A stretch of DNA of 64,000 bases, taken from assembly GCA_964030475.1 (NCBI GenBank), contig CAXIPT010000001.1, positions 22,970,776-23,034,775 of the forward strand, read 5' to 3'. Shown here piece by piece: positions 1-11,515 of this stretch. Position numbers and translations under genes: made by a program. Under the pieces are notes generated by a model. The model ran no database searches. It was given only the letters and a program-made list of their open reading frames with translations, and had not been told where the DNA came from. Within the stretch, counting starts at the first letter, position 1, and every line of letters begins with the position of its first letter. Origin of the DNA: Tethya wilhelma (lineage: Eukaryota; Porifera; Demospongiae; Tethyida; Tethyidae).

Positions 1-3000
1 GTGGTTTGCGAGCATTCCTAAAGGCATTGAATGAAAGCACCGATGGAACCAGTCATGATGAACTTGTAGGACACTTTGAAGAAGCTATCAGGAAAAAACT
101 AGGTAATTAAAAAAAATAGTGATAACCACACAGAACAGTTGTTTTCTTTTTTGTTGTCTCAGTATTTACATGTAACTTAATGTTCTCTGTAGATGAAAAA
201 TGTGCTGGAAAAAATAGGGAATTTAAAACTGAATTTCGTTCAGAGCCACCAGAGATTGAGTCATTTCAACTATCGTCACCAGAATTCTCTATTGGTAGCA
301 ATGTTACCAATCCCCCTGAATCATTCCCTGGTCCCTATTATCACAGACGTCCAAAACAACATTCTGGACACAAACGAGAACAAAATTCAGCACCTGCTTT
401 CCCTGTTGCGACTCCAGTTATGGCCTATCCACGAAAAATAATGAATAGACACCCTCAGTACAGCACTCCTGGTAGTAGTAGCCCATGGGCTGGTACACCT
501 AGCCCGGGCCAGCTTCCTCGAAAGTTCGTGAAATCTGTGTCAGAGACGTCATTAGTCCATCAAAGCTATGGAGCACCACTGTCGAGTGCCTCTAGTACTG
601 GTGTGTTTTTGGTTGCAGTTCCCATTCAAGAGTCCATCGATCCCATAAAGTATGGCTCCAGGACCTTGAGTGTCAGTGATGAACCTACTCCATCAAAACC
701 ACGTCTAGTTGTCGGTGATAAGGAATTTGATATCCAGCAGCAGCAGGCACAGTCTGTGAACATGTCCAGTCAGTCAAACTACACTGCAGTGAGCAACGAT
801 TCAAAAAACAGTAGACAAGACCCAACGGCTTCACTGGTACCATCGTTACTAACTGCCCACAAAGATGACGACGAATTGAGCCCACTCTCAGAGGAAACCA
901 CATCTCAACATTCAAGTGTTGGTAATACTTTGGATCAAGAACCACCAGTGCAAGAGCAAGAGCCCCAAGTTCTTTCAAAGCCTGTAGCTGTACACACACA
1001 CAACAAGCAAAGCTCACATACAGAGGAGCAATTGAAAGCATATACCACCCCATCACGGACAGAAGGGAGAACTGAACATGCTACCGAGCCTGCACCCGTT
1101 ACAATAGCTGCTACTGTTAGCCCTCAACCAAGGCCATTGGTACAAAAGCCAACAAAACAAGCTAGTGAGTAAATTTATAATCAACTGCCCATTTTTAGCA
1201 ATGAAATAAATCATTGACACTTCGTGAATACGTTTTGGGACATTCCAGTTCTAATGTTTATTGTTGTTTGTTATTCCCCCCTTTCCAGGTGGTAAATCCA
1301 CTTCAGACCGACCCAAGACTTGGAAGGCTTACTACACATTCTCTGCAAACCGCGAAAAGTGTTACAAAGCAATTTGTAAACCCGATCCCAATTTCCACTT
1401 TCAAGGAAAGGTAGTCATTCCTATCGATAAAGTCAAAAAACTCTTCCTGTTTCCAGCAGAAGTAGGTCCTACTTTAACACTAGATGTGTATCCATGTGGT
1501 CTTGGTAGTGACCATGAGAAGCAATTCTCCACGCTCAGAGTTATGTTGGATTTACAAACCGGAGGTGCCCGTGACAAATGCCAAGCATTAGCTGATACTT
1601 GTTGGTGTGATCTGAAGGTTAAGGCAGCAACGTATGACGGTCTGAGTGGCAATGAACTCAGTACAGCAAGCAGTAGAAAGCGTCTAGAAGAAGGTGTCTA
1701 TTTTATACAGTTTGATGTGACCAAATTGGTGTCACACAACAGTATTACACACGAAGCTACTAGTGAAACACTCAAAATTGAAGTTGAGGCTCTGCTAACT
1801 TGCACCAAGTATAGAGTGACAGAGTCGCAAATATCTGAAGTAAGCTATGCCAATGTAGATATTGAAAGACTGAGTGAGAAAGATTTAGAGAGCATATCAG
1901 AAGATCCTGTAAGCTCAAATTCTACACCAGGACCATCACCATCAGGAACAAACATCCCAACACGTGTACAGAGGCAAAGACCTCACACCGAAACAATTTC
2001 TGTACCAGTTGAAGTGGAAGATCGCGAGGCAACATCACAGGTTCCAGGTCTATCAGGTACTACACACACCAGCCCAATTTCATCTCCTTCAGGTACAGTT
2101 CCACCTCCTATTGCTGATCACCATTTTAATAGACAGACACTGCCTCCATTGGTCATTCCACCTCTTCAAGAAACAGTCATTGTTGCTGAGAACACAGGAG
2201 CTGGTCAACCAAACCAAGTAACAGTTCCACAACATCAACAATCAGTACATTTTCAAAATCAGCCCCCAAATTTAGAGGAAAAGCACCAGAGATCAGCTTA
2301 TCCTTCTCAAGAGTCAGCTGGTGGCAAGCAGACACCATCATTACCCTTTCCTCCCTATGTCCCTACTGTACCTCACCACCCTCCGAGCACAGAGAGAGAG
2401 GAGGAGACCCACAAGGCATCAGCACCACCATTGCACATAGTTAGACCAGAAACACTGGACTTGAATCATCAGGAAGATGAGTTGAAAGAACCGCAAACAC
2501 AATTCAGCATTGATCCAGAGCAACCAGGGCATGAGATAACAGACAGAGAAAGGAAAAGGAATGCTGATTCACCACCAGTAGTGCCTAAACCTAAGAGAAA
2601 GCCATCGTTTAGACCTCATCGAAACTTTAATGGTATGTACTGTCATGTCATACATTTACAATGGCTCATGTACCAGCTGCCTTGCTGGTGTACAACTATT
2701 ATAATACTGCTACCTTTGTAAGCTAGTACACTGACCATTTAGCATTGTATGGTGCAGAAATTTCTCCCATGCATTGTTTCTCTGTATTGTGAGTACTAAT
2801 ATCTGCACAGCACAATATAGTATAAAGTTCATGTGTATCTGATAAGCAACACATGATGCTTGTTATTCAATATTGATCTGTGGTTTGTGTATAGTAACAT
2901 ATTATTATGTACACTATGTTTAGTGTGTAAACGTTCACTGTCTTCCTCAGATCTCCTGATCCTCCATTCCCATCAGCCCCCTGTTGTTTCCAAGTACTAC

Positions 3001-3607
3001 CGGTGTGCTGAAAGGATAGCTCACGTCCCTTTCATAGGGCCAGTCTCAGTGTTTGTGTGTGGCTCTCACGGAGGTCAGTTCCACAGTGACACCCACGACA
3101 TCACTGTCACCATACCAAAGGGTGCTATACCTGAAGGTCTTGTGGTACACTTGGAACTTGGAGTATCTCTGTATGGCCCATTCACATTTCACGGCAGCAC
3201 ACGACCCATCTCACCCATCCTGTGGCTGTGTCCTCAAGAGGATTTTGAGTTCCTAAGGCCAATCAAGATTGTTCTCCCGCACTGGCTGGTAGCCATCACA
3301 AAGGATGACGAGCATTGCTACACCATCCAGAAAGCAACAGAGCACGAGTACTCCTTGCAAGGTCATGAGGGTCGATTCAACTTCTCTGAGGTTGGCTCGG
3401 ACATACGTGTCAAACAGCCACACTTCTTTTCTAAGAAAGACAAGCAGTTTGTTGAATTTGAGACCCTACACTGCTGTCACTACTGTCTGGCTAGGAAGGA
3501 GTGGAGTCAGGAAGTTGTCGTCAATAATGGCTACTACTTTCTTCACATCATCAGTTCTGAAAAAGAAGTTATTTATAGCATCACTTACTACCTCAGCTCC
3601 TGCAAGC

Positions 3608-3645
<38 letters not shown>

Positions 3646-6130
3646 AAGTGTACATGCATGTATGCGTGCATGAAAATTGATTTACTCACTGTATTCTTCA
3701 TTATCCATGATCTATGTACAGGCTTTAATGGAACAATATCCCAAAACCCGAGGATACATTCTACGAGAGAGCAAGCAAATTCGTCCAAAGAAACAGCCCG
3801 ATGGTTCTGATGAGTATTTTGAAGTCACATTAAGCAGTGAATATCGTAGTCTAGGTGTAATGATGACCCCCTCTGATGGAGTAGTAAGTGTTGCAAAATT
3901 TACAGTACTACTTAACCATGTATTCATTGTACTGGTATTGCTACAGATCTACGTGTGGGAGGTTGGAGAGTTTTGGAAGAAAGACTACAAGCAAGTAGAG
4001 CATGACCACAAGAACCACGTTTACCCTCCAAGAGTTCTGTGGAAGTTCAAAGACTTCCCAATGCCAATGAGTTTGAAAGGGTGCATCAGAGATGAAGAGC
4101 ACACCACTGACATCACTCCTAGTGTCAACCTAACGAAAGGTACATTCATGTTTAGTTGTTGGAGAACAGATTGTAAAATTGTTACACTTTGATGTTGAAA
4201 TAATACTGTGGAATTTTTTAACAAGGAAACTTTCTGATCTACACCATGTTAGAATACCATGGGGAGTGTTGTACACACTTTCTTGATCATATTCCTTATT
4301 TCATTCTTTTTACTATCTGTGAAAGTATGACTCTGGTTACAAGAATTAACTTACTATGTGTACACACATGATGACTGTTTTGAGAGGCAGGTCACAGTCA
4401 CATTAATTTTACACATTCATAATAAAGACAAGCTTACTATAACCCATCCTTGTCAACATTGTAAACAAATAGTTATCAGCTTGACTCATTCATACATGTA
4501 CCAGCTGCAATAACATAATTATAATCTTTAAGCATTTTAAACTTATGCACTTCTTCCTCTTCAATTGCAGATCAAACTTTGCAATGTGCTACAGATTCAA
4601 TTGACTGGATGCAACCAGGTAGCTAGGTATATGCATGTAAACCATGCAGCAGCCATTTAGTACAATTCTAGTAAAACATTTGTCTGTATCTTTCTCAGGC
4701 CGCCTAACGGAAAAGAATCACCTGGCAATCTACCAATATTTAAGAACTATAGACGAACATGACATTATTATTCTTGGACAAGCATTAGGTTTGTTGCGAT
4801 CAAACTTGAAGAAAATGAAGAATGTGACTGGTGATATGATTGATGCGTGGCTGAACCAAGCTGATGATGTAGTGACAACAAGTGGATGCCCAACCTGGGA
4901 GAGCTTGTGCAATGCTTTGAAAGAGATCAACCAAAATGGCGTTGCTGAAGACATCCGGAAAAAAGGTGTGCCTTTAACCTTGAGTAACCATCTTGTGGTG
5001 TGTGTCTTGTAACTTATGATCCAAAGGAGGTATGTATGTCAGTGCCTAAGTGCTCTGAGCAACTTTGCTAAGCAGGCAAGGCTATATATTTCATTCTGGT
5101 CATGTGACTGTCATGTATTACATGGATATTTGGTTACATGTTCCTATGTGCTGAATCAGCAAAGGCAATCCAGTATCATACCTCCTTTGATCATAGTCAC
5201 ACTGCATGGCATTAATTTAGAAAAATTCAAACTTGCAATATATACTGCTCAAAATAGTATACTGTATAGCGGCAAATTTTCGCGTGGTTCAAATTTTTGT
5301 ATACTATGTCTCTACTATGACTATATTCATATATCCACAGCCTGGTTGAGCATAAAATGAAACTTGCCATTGCTGAGTAGCTAGCAGTAGATCATTTCAC
5401 TCTGCTTTCAGTTAGCAAGTACTCCATCAGCGCTGCCACATGGACGATCACATGCACATTGTCGAGAAGCTGAAGGTCAAAGTCTTTGATTATCGAGCAT
5501 ACGACGACGACGAAAAAAAACAGCAGAGTCGACCTACTCACAAATGTGGGGCTCACTCAGGCTTGCCCAATTATCATAATTTTGCAATTGAGTATGTACA
5601 TGAGGCATATGCTGGCAAAATAGTCCCTAAAAATTTGGCAAAGCTTGAACATAAAATTAACAGTAATTTGCTCCAAATTTTTAGAAAAAATGTGGTAGCA
5701 TGACCTTCATAATTACACAGGCCATGCTCTTAACTAATTAATTTTGTGTACATGTAAACTCAGAAGGTTTTAAGAACAGTACCATGGAGTTCTGAATGTA
5801 TTTCATATGTTCTTTGTGCAATTCCAATTTTAAATTTTATCTGTAGAAATTTCTAGTGAATTGGTTCCACTCTTCCAATCTTCATCTCCTGATCACCATT
5901 GTAATGGAGCATCACTGCAACCATGTGGCAATGTCCAAACCAATCACACAGCGACGACCAACATCGAGGCAAACCATTTAATCACTTATGACCATGGTCC
6001 TAACAGTAAACCACTGAACACAGAGAGACCACCCGAATCAACCACCCTGCCAACTCCAACCTCCCATAGTGAATCAAATGCTGGATCAGACAAATCAGAC
6101 AAAGGATCAAGCAACTGTATCGTTAGTTAA
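1..6130 (+). CDS. CARD-like / ZU5 / UPA-like / death-domain protein, 5' partial, C-terminal CaaX
   Basis: Nine exons join in frame: 1-102, 193-1164, 1289-2632, 2951-3609, 3722-3883, 3947-4139, 4571-4618, 4699-4965 and 5847-6130, about 1,340 residues in the window. Exon 1 ends a helical segment (GLRAFLKALNES) resembling the end of a CARD; its start lies off the window. Exon 2 is Ser/Pro/Gln-rich and probably disordered. Exon 3 starts with about 190 residues of beta-rich Cys-containing sequence that I cannot assign, then a Pro-rich linker. Exon 4 carries a ZU5 domain (HDITVTIPKGAIPEG). Exons 5-6 resemble the UPA domain that follows ZU5 in UNC5, PIDD and ankyrins. Exon 8 is a death domain (GRLTEKNHLAIYQYL through PTWESLCNAL). 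The protein ends SSNCIVS, a CaaX prenylation box. Death-fold domains at both ends suggest an adaptor in apoptotic or innate signalling; lipid anchoring at a membrane is inferred. Domains are confident except CARD and UPA. Confidence 0.82.
3610..3643 (+). repeat. (GT)n microsatellite at a splice donor
   Basis: The ZU5 exon ends AAGCAG and the intron begins directly with the GT repeat, so the first repeat unit is the 5' splice site. This tract is also the left edge of the segment duplicated at about 6976. Confidence 0.9.
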
Positions 6131-6974
6131 AGACGTATGTATGGTACATGTATATAGTATTTTTATTTATTTTATATACTAGCTAGTATCAATCATTCCC
6201 ATAATACTTTTATATTAAATGAATCTAACCATGCATCATAGTTCTGTATTTCATAACTCGACATATGGTACAATGTACATATAGCAGTGACTGATGGTTA
6301 CACTCAAAGAGCATGCTGCTAGCCATATGCATGGTGATTGGGATCATATTATATTTGATCCATGCACCATAATTACTTTATCCCTTTAGGGCCCGGATTA
6401 TTTATGCATACTTAATTAGACTTTATGAATATTAAATTAGCTTTGTCTTTTGTATATTTTTGTTCTTGCTATAGCCATAGCTGCTCTCTTTCTTCACTAG
6501 TTTTACCTAGCTATGGTTGGACTAAGCCATAGCTGTATCAATTCTCTTCTAAGTTAGCATTTGTTTACTTCAAACGCTTGCAAAAACGGAAGCAGTCAAA
6601 GTTCGCCAAATTACTAGCAAACTTTTGGCTTTTTTTCTAGCTAGCAAAGCAGGACTACAGAAGCGGTTAGCTGCAGGTATAGCCTAAGCCTCCTTGCACC
6701 TCCATAACTAGCGTCAAGCTTCTCCTGCAAAGCACTAGGACTCAAAAAACGTGAGTTTAAAACCGACGGTCTCGATCGTGACGCAAACGCGACCTTTGAC
6801 TTCTAACGTGTATATCGCCACACCCACTAATTAGATCTGGGTCAAACTTGGTATTTTACTAGTGCACTACCTTAAAGGTGCTATTGCACGGAAGCGGCAA
6901 GTTTTTGAAAAAATGGCCCAAAAATCAATACTGAAATTTCATTGGTTGAAAATACGTCATTGGAATGCAATTCG

Positions 6975-6975
<1 letters not shown>
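6131..6975. other. 3' flank of copy A and unique spacer before the duplicate
   Basis: 6131-6382 is the 3' flank of copy A and is repeated at 11093-11340. 6383-6975 has no counterpart in the duplication and no convincing gene or element. The homology to copy A starts again in the GT repeat at about 6976. Confidence 0.6.

Positions 6976-7055
<80 letters not shown>
6976..7055 (+). repeat. (GT)n microsatellite at the duplication breakpoint
   Basis: Long GT tract with a GGGT interruption. Sequence to its right matches the intron before copy A exon 3722-3883; sequence to its left does not, so the breakpoint lies in the repeat. Confidence 0.9.
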
Positions 7056-7056
<1 letters not shown>

Positions 7057-7132
7057 AAGTGTACATGTGTGTGTGCGTGCATGAATATTGATTTACTCAC
7101 TGTAATCTTCATTATCCATGATCTATGTGCAG

Positions 7133-10100
7133 GCCTTAATGGAACAATATCCCAAAACTCGAGGATACATTCTACGAGAGAGCAAGCGAATTCGTCCAAA
7201 GAAACAGCCAGATGGTTCTGATGAGTATTTTGAAGTCACATTAAGCAGTGAATATCGTAGTCTAGGTGTAATGATGACCCCCTCTGATGGAGTAGTAAGT
7301 GTTGCAAAATTTACAGTACTACTTAACCATGTGTGCATGTGTGTCATTGTACTGGTACTGCTACAGATCTACGTGTGGGAGGTTGGAGAGTTTTGGAAGA
7401 AAGACTACAAGCAAGTAGAGCATGACCACAAGAACCACGTTTACCCTCCAAGAGTTCTGTGGAAGTTCAAGGACTTCCCAATGCCAATGAGTTTGAAAGG
7501 GTGCATCAGAGATGAAGAGCACACCACTGACATCACTCCTAGTGTCAACCTAACGAAAGGTACACATGAATGTTTAGTCATTGGAGAACAGATTGTAAAA
7601 TTGTTACACTTTGATGTTGAAATAATACTGTGGAATTTTTTAACAAGGAAACTTTCTGATCTACACCACGTTAGAATACCATGGGGAGTGTTGTACACAC
7701 TTTCTCAATCATATTCCTTGTTTCATTCTTTTTACTATCTGTGAAAGTATGAGCCTGGTTACAAGAATTAACTTACTATGTGTACACACATGATGACTGT
7801 TTTGAGAGGCAGGTCACAGTCACATTAATTTTACACATTCATAATAAAGACAAGCTTGCTATAACACATCCTTGTCAACATTGTAAACAAATAGTTATCA
7901 GCTTGACTCATTCATACATGTACCACTGAGGTGCAATAATATATAATCTTATAAGCATTTTTAACTTATGCACTTCTTCCTCTTCAATTGCAGATCAAAC
8001 TTTGCAATGTGCTACAGATTCAATTGACTGGATGCAACCAGGTAGCTAGGTATATGCATGTAAACCATGCAGCAGCCATTTAGTACAATGCTAGTAAAAC
8101 ATTTATCTGTATCTTTCTCAGGCCGCCTATCCGAAAAGAATCACCTGGCAATCTACCAACATTTAAGAACTATAGATGAACATGACATTATTATTCTTGG
8201 ACAAGCATTAGGTTTGTTGCGATCAAACTTGAAGAAAATGAAGAATGTGACTGGTGATATGATTGATGCGTGGCTGAACCAAGCTGATGATGTAGTGAGA
8301 ACAAGTGGCTGCCCAACCTGGGAGAGCTTGTGCATTGCTTTGAAAGAGATCAACCAAAATGGCATTGCTGAAGACATCCGGAAAAAAGGTTTGCTTTAAT
8401 CTCAAGTAATCATCTTGTGGTGTGTGTCATGTGACTCATGATCCAAAGGAGATATGTCAGTGCCTAAGTGCTCTGAGCAACTTTGCTAAGCAGGCAAGGC
8501 TATAAATTTCATTCTGGTCATGTGACTGTCATGTATTACACGGGGATTTGAATACATGTTCCTATGTGCTGAATCAGCAAAGGCAATCCAGTATCATGCC
8601 TCCTTTGATCATAGTCACACTGCATGGCATATTAATTTTAGAAAAATTCAAACTTGCAATATATACTGCTCAAAATAGTATACTGTATAGTGGCAAATTT
8701 TCGCATGGTTCAAATTTTCGGATTTTTTTGTATATATGCCGTTTGAATATACATAATAAAATTGCAAAAAAATTTAACTTCTGCATTGTGCACAATACAA
8801 GCATGCACCACATATACAAAGTTTAAAACTACAAAAAAAATTTCTGGTGATTTTAACAATTTACACAAAATTTTGCACCAACAAATATTTTCCACAATTA
8901 TCTTCAACACCCTTTACTATGTTATTAAAATAGTTTACCTCTAATTTTTGCTAAAAGTCATCACATGTACAGTGTGTATACTAGGAAATGCATGACATTG
9001 ATAAGGGTGAGCCTGAGCGACACTATGACTAATAATACAATATTTCATGTGTCTTAGGCTACTGTATGGGTATCTGTCAAAAGCATTGCAGTTTGCACAA
9101 GCTGTCAACAGTCATACATCTTGGATCTAGCCTCGTAAACCAGGCCCTCCCCGCTATGCCTAGCGCAGAGCTGTAGGATCACTAGAGTTGTAGTCTTGCC
9201 ACACTTGCTCCGTCCATACAGCTATTGCACAAAGAACACAATGTTTCAGGCTATGCATGATAACATTGCTATGATGACTCCACTCATGTGTTTGTGTTTT
9301 CATAGGAAACCATCCGGTGCATGCAAGTACACATTAAACCCTCAGAAAGTGTGAGTTATCTGATCGATTTATCAGTGGTAGACTATAGGCTGCTACTAAT
9401 TTGTAAACTGGCTACCAGGCATCTTGCTATTAAACATAACACTTTCAAAGTTAGCTAGGCTAAGTGGCTCACTGATGCTCATTGGCAATGTTCATATAGC
9501 GCTTTACTGAATGAAGAAAGCGTCTCTACTGTGCATATATCCATAGCTGGGTTGAGCATAAAATGAAACTTGCCATTGCTGAGTAGCTAGGAGTAGATCA
9601 TTTCACTCTGCTTTCAGTTAGCAAACACTCCATCAGCGCTGCCACATGGATGATCACATGCACATAGTTGAGAAGCTGAAGGTCAAAGTCCTTGATTATC
9701 GAGCATATGATGATGATGAAAAAATAGCAGAGTCGACCTACTCACAAATGTGGGGCTCACTCAGGCTTGCCCAATTATCATAATTTTGCAATTGAGTATG
9801 TACATGAGGCACACGCAGGCAAAATAGTCTCTAAAAATTTGACAAAGCTTGGACATAAAATTATTAAGCCTCGGCACATGCGTAGCACGTGCAGAGGGTT
9901 ACGGTAGTCGTTTTGTGTGTGTGTCTGTCCGTCTGTTACTAAGTTATCTGAAGAACGGCAGCTGTAGAGTCAAAATGGAAGGTACTTACGTTCATGAATC
10001 GAAATTATCTTGAAATTTGACGTGTAGAATCTTGCAAAACGCTGTAGTTTCTGAGATCTGAGGCTTTTGTGCATCTCTGAGCGCTTAGGCTTTGAAACCG

Positions 10101-11092
10101 CACCCATCGATCACGCCCCATGTGATGTGCGTTATCTAGAAATACAGTTGAGCTTGCATGAGCTTGTGGATGTTGGATGTAGTGATGTAGAGTGCTGGGC
10201 TAGGCCAGTTCACTATAAAATCAGATAGCTTCTTCGTCAGGTAAGTAACTCAAGTGAGATAACACTTTGTAGAACTGTGAATGTATGATTTAGTACTGTT
10301 CTTACTGTTGCTTGGTCAACTTGAAACTGTGACTCACTGGCAGTGCAATGATGACGGATGAGGACTGAACTGTGTCATAATATGATCTAGTACTGAGCTT
10401 AGATGTGTGTTGTTTGTATCAGTGAACTTCACTGCATACCTGACTGGCTACTAAGCTGGGGAGCCTGGGGACTATAGGCTAACTTAGGCCTACTATGATT
10501 GGTAGCGGATTTGTTTTACATGTTGATACACCTGGGCCATACATGTAGGTATATAATACACTCTTTTACACAGTGTATGCGTAAGTGTGCTAGCTAGGGT
10601 GCCGAGGCTTGTGCACCATGCAGTGGTGCTTTCATTTTAACAGTAATTTGCCCCAAATTTTTAGAAAAAATGTGATAGCATGACCTTCATGCTCATAACT
10701 AATTTGTATACATGTAAGCTTACAATGGTTTTAAGAATAGTACCAGTTCTGAATGTATTTTATGTGTTCTTTGTGCAATTCCATTTTAAATTTTATCTGT
10801 AGAAATTTCTACTGAATTGGTTCCACTCTTCCAATCTTCATCTCCTGATCACCATTGTAATGGAGCATCACTGCAACCATGTGGCAATGTCCAAACCAAT
10901 CACACAGCGACGACCAACGAGGCAAACCATTTAATCACTTATGACCATGGTCCTAACAGTAAACCACTGAACACAGAGAGACCACCAGAATCAACCACCA
11001 AGTCAACCCTGCCAACTCCAACCTCCCATAGTGATTCAGATGCTGGATCAGACAAATCAGACAAAGGATCAAGCAACTGTATCATTAGTTAA
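7133..11092 (+). CDS. Duplicated UPA-like / death-domain / CaaX exon cassette
   Basis: A second copy of the last five exons of the preceding gene: 7133-7294, 7367-7559, 7994-8041, 8122-8388 and 10803-11092. Exon lengths match copy A except the last (290 versus 284 nt), all splice sites are kept, and no stop or frameshift has arisen. Differences are mostly single substitutions (for example YQYL to YQHL, TTSG to RTSG), and the end is SSNCIIS, still a CaaX box. There is no CARD-like or ZU5 exon of its own. The first exon begins in phase 0, as in copy A, so the upstream ZU5 exon could in principle splice here and give an alternative C-terminus. It could equally be a non-expressed duplicate. The last intron is longer than in copy A because of the 773-bp insertion and other sequence. 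Confidence 0.75.
8681..8900. mobile_element. Foldback MITE, TACYGTATAG family, diverged
   Basis: Begins TACTGTATAGTGGCAAATTT and is alignable along its length with the better preserved copy at 27754-27963, ending near CACCAACAAATATTTTCCAC. In copy A only the left end remains (5260-5293), followed by a deletion relative to this copy. Confidence 0.65.
9864..10636. mobile_element. 773-bp insertion with possible TTA target duplication
   Basis: Interrupts the last intron of copy B between CATAAAATTA and TTAACAGTAATTTG. Copy A (5651-5672) is uninterrupted here, an empty site. The ends carry related inverted sequence (AAGCCTCGGCAC on the left, GTGCCGAGGCTT 30 bp inside the right end). A 3-bp TTA duplication would fit a PIF/Harbinger-like non-autonomous element, but that assignment is tentative. 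A relative lies in ERCC6L2 intron 3. No transposase ORF is visible. Confidence 0.7.
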
Positions 11093-11515
11093 AGACGTAT
11101 GTATGGTACATGTATAGTATTTTTATTATTTTATTAATTTTTATATACCAGCTACTAGTATCAATCATTCACATATTACTTTTATATTTAATGAATCTAA
11201 CCATGCATCATATTTTCTGTATTTTATAACTCGACATGGTACAATGTTGTACCTATAGCAGTGTCTGATAATTACACTCAAAGAGCATGCTGCTGGCCAT
11301 GGGGATCATATATTTGATTCATGCACCATAATTACTTTATATAGCTTAATTTAAATCCAATTAACACCATTTTATTATTTTACATCATATACTAAGATAG
11401 AGTTCCTCCATAATTATACTGAGCAAGCTGAGACTAATCTTTCCATGATTCTGGAATGTCCACGCAAATAGAAAAAATTGCAAAATAAAACAGCTATCAT
11501 TGATGACATCTAGTG
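11093..11515. other. Shared 3' flank, then convergent intergenic spacer
   Basis: The first 250 bp repeats the 3' flank of copy A; the rest is AT-rich. It separates two convergent genes and I see no feature in it. Confidence 0.6.

Noticed and set aside
5401..5703. Extra exon in the last intron of the ZU5/death gene
   Set aside because: The frame is not kept in copy B (9600-9850), while the flanking exons join in phase without it.
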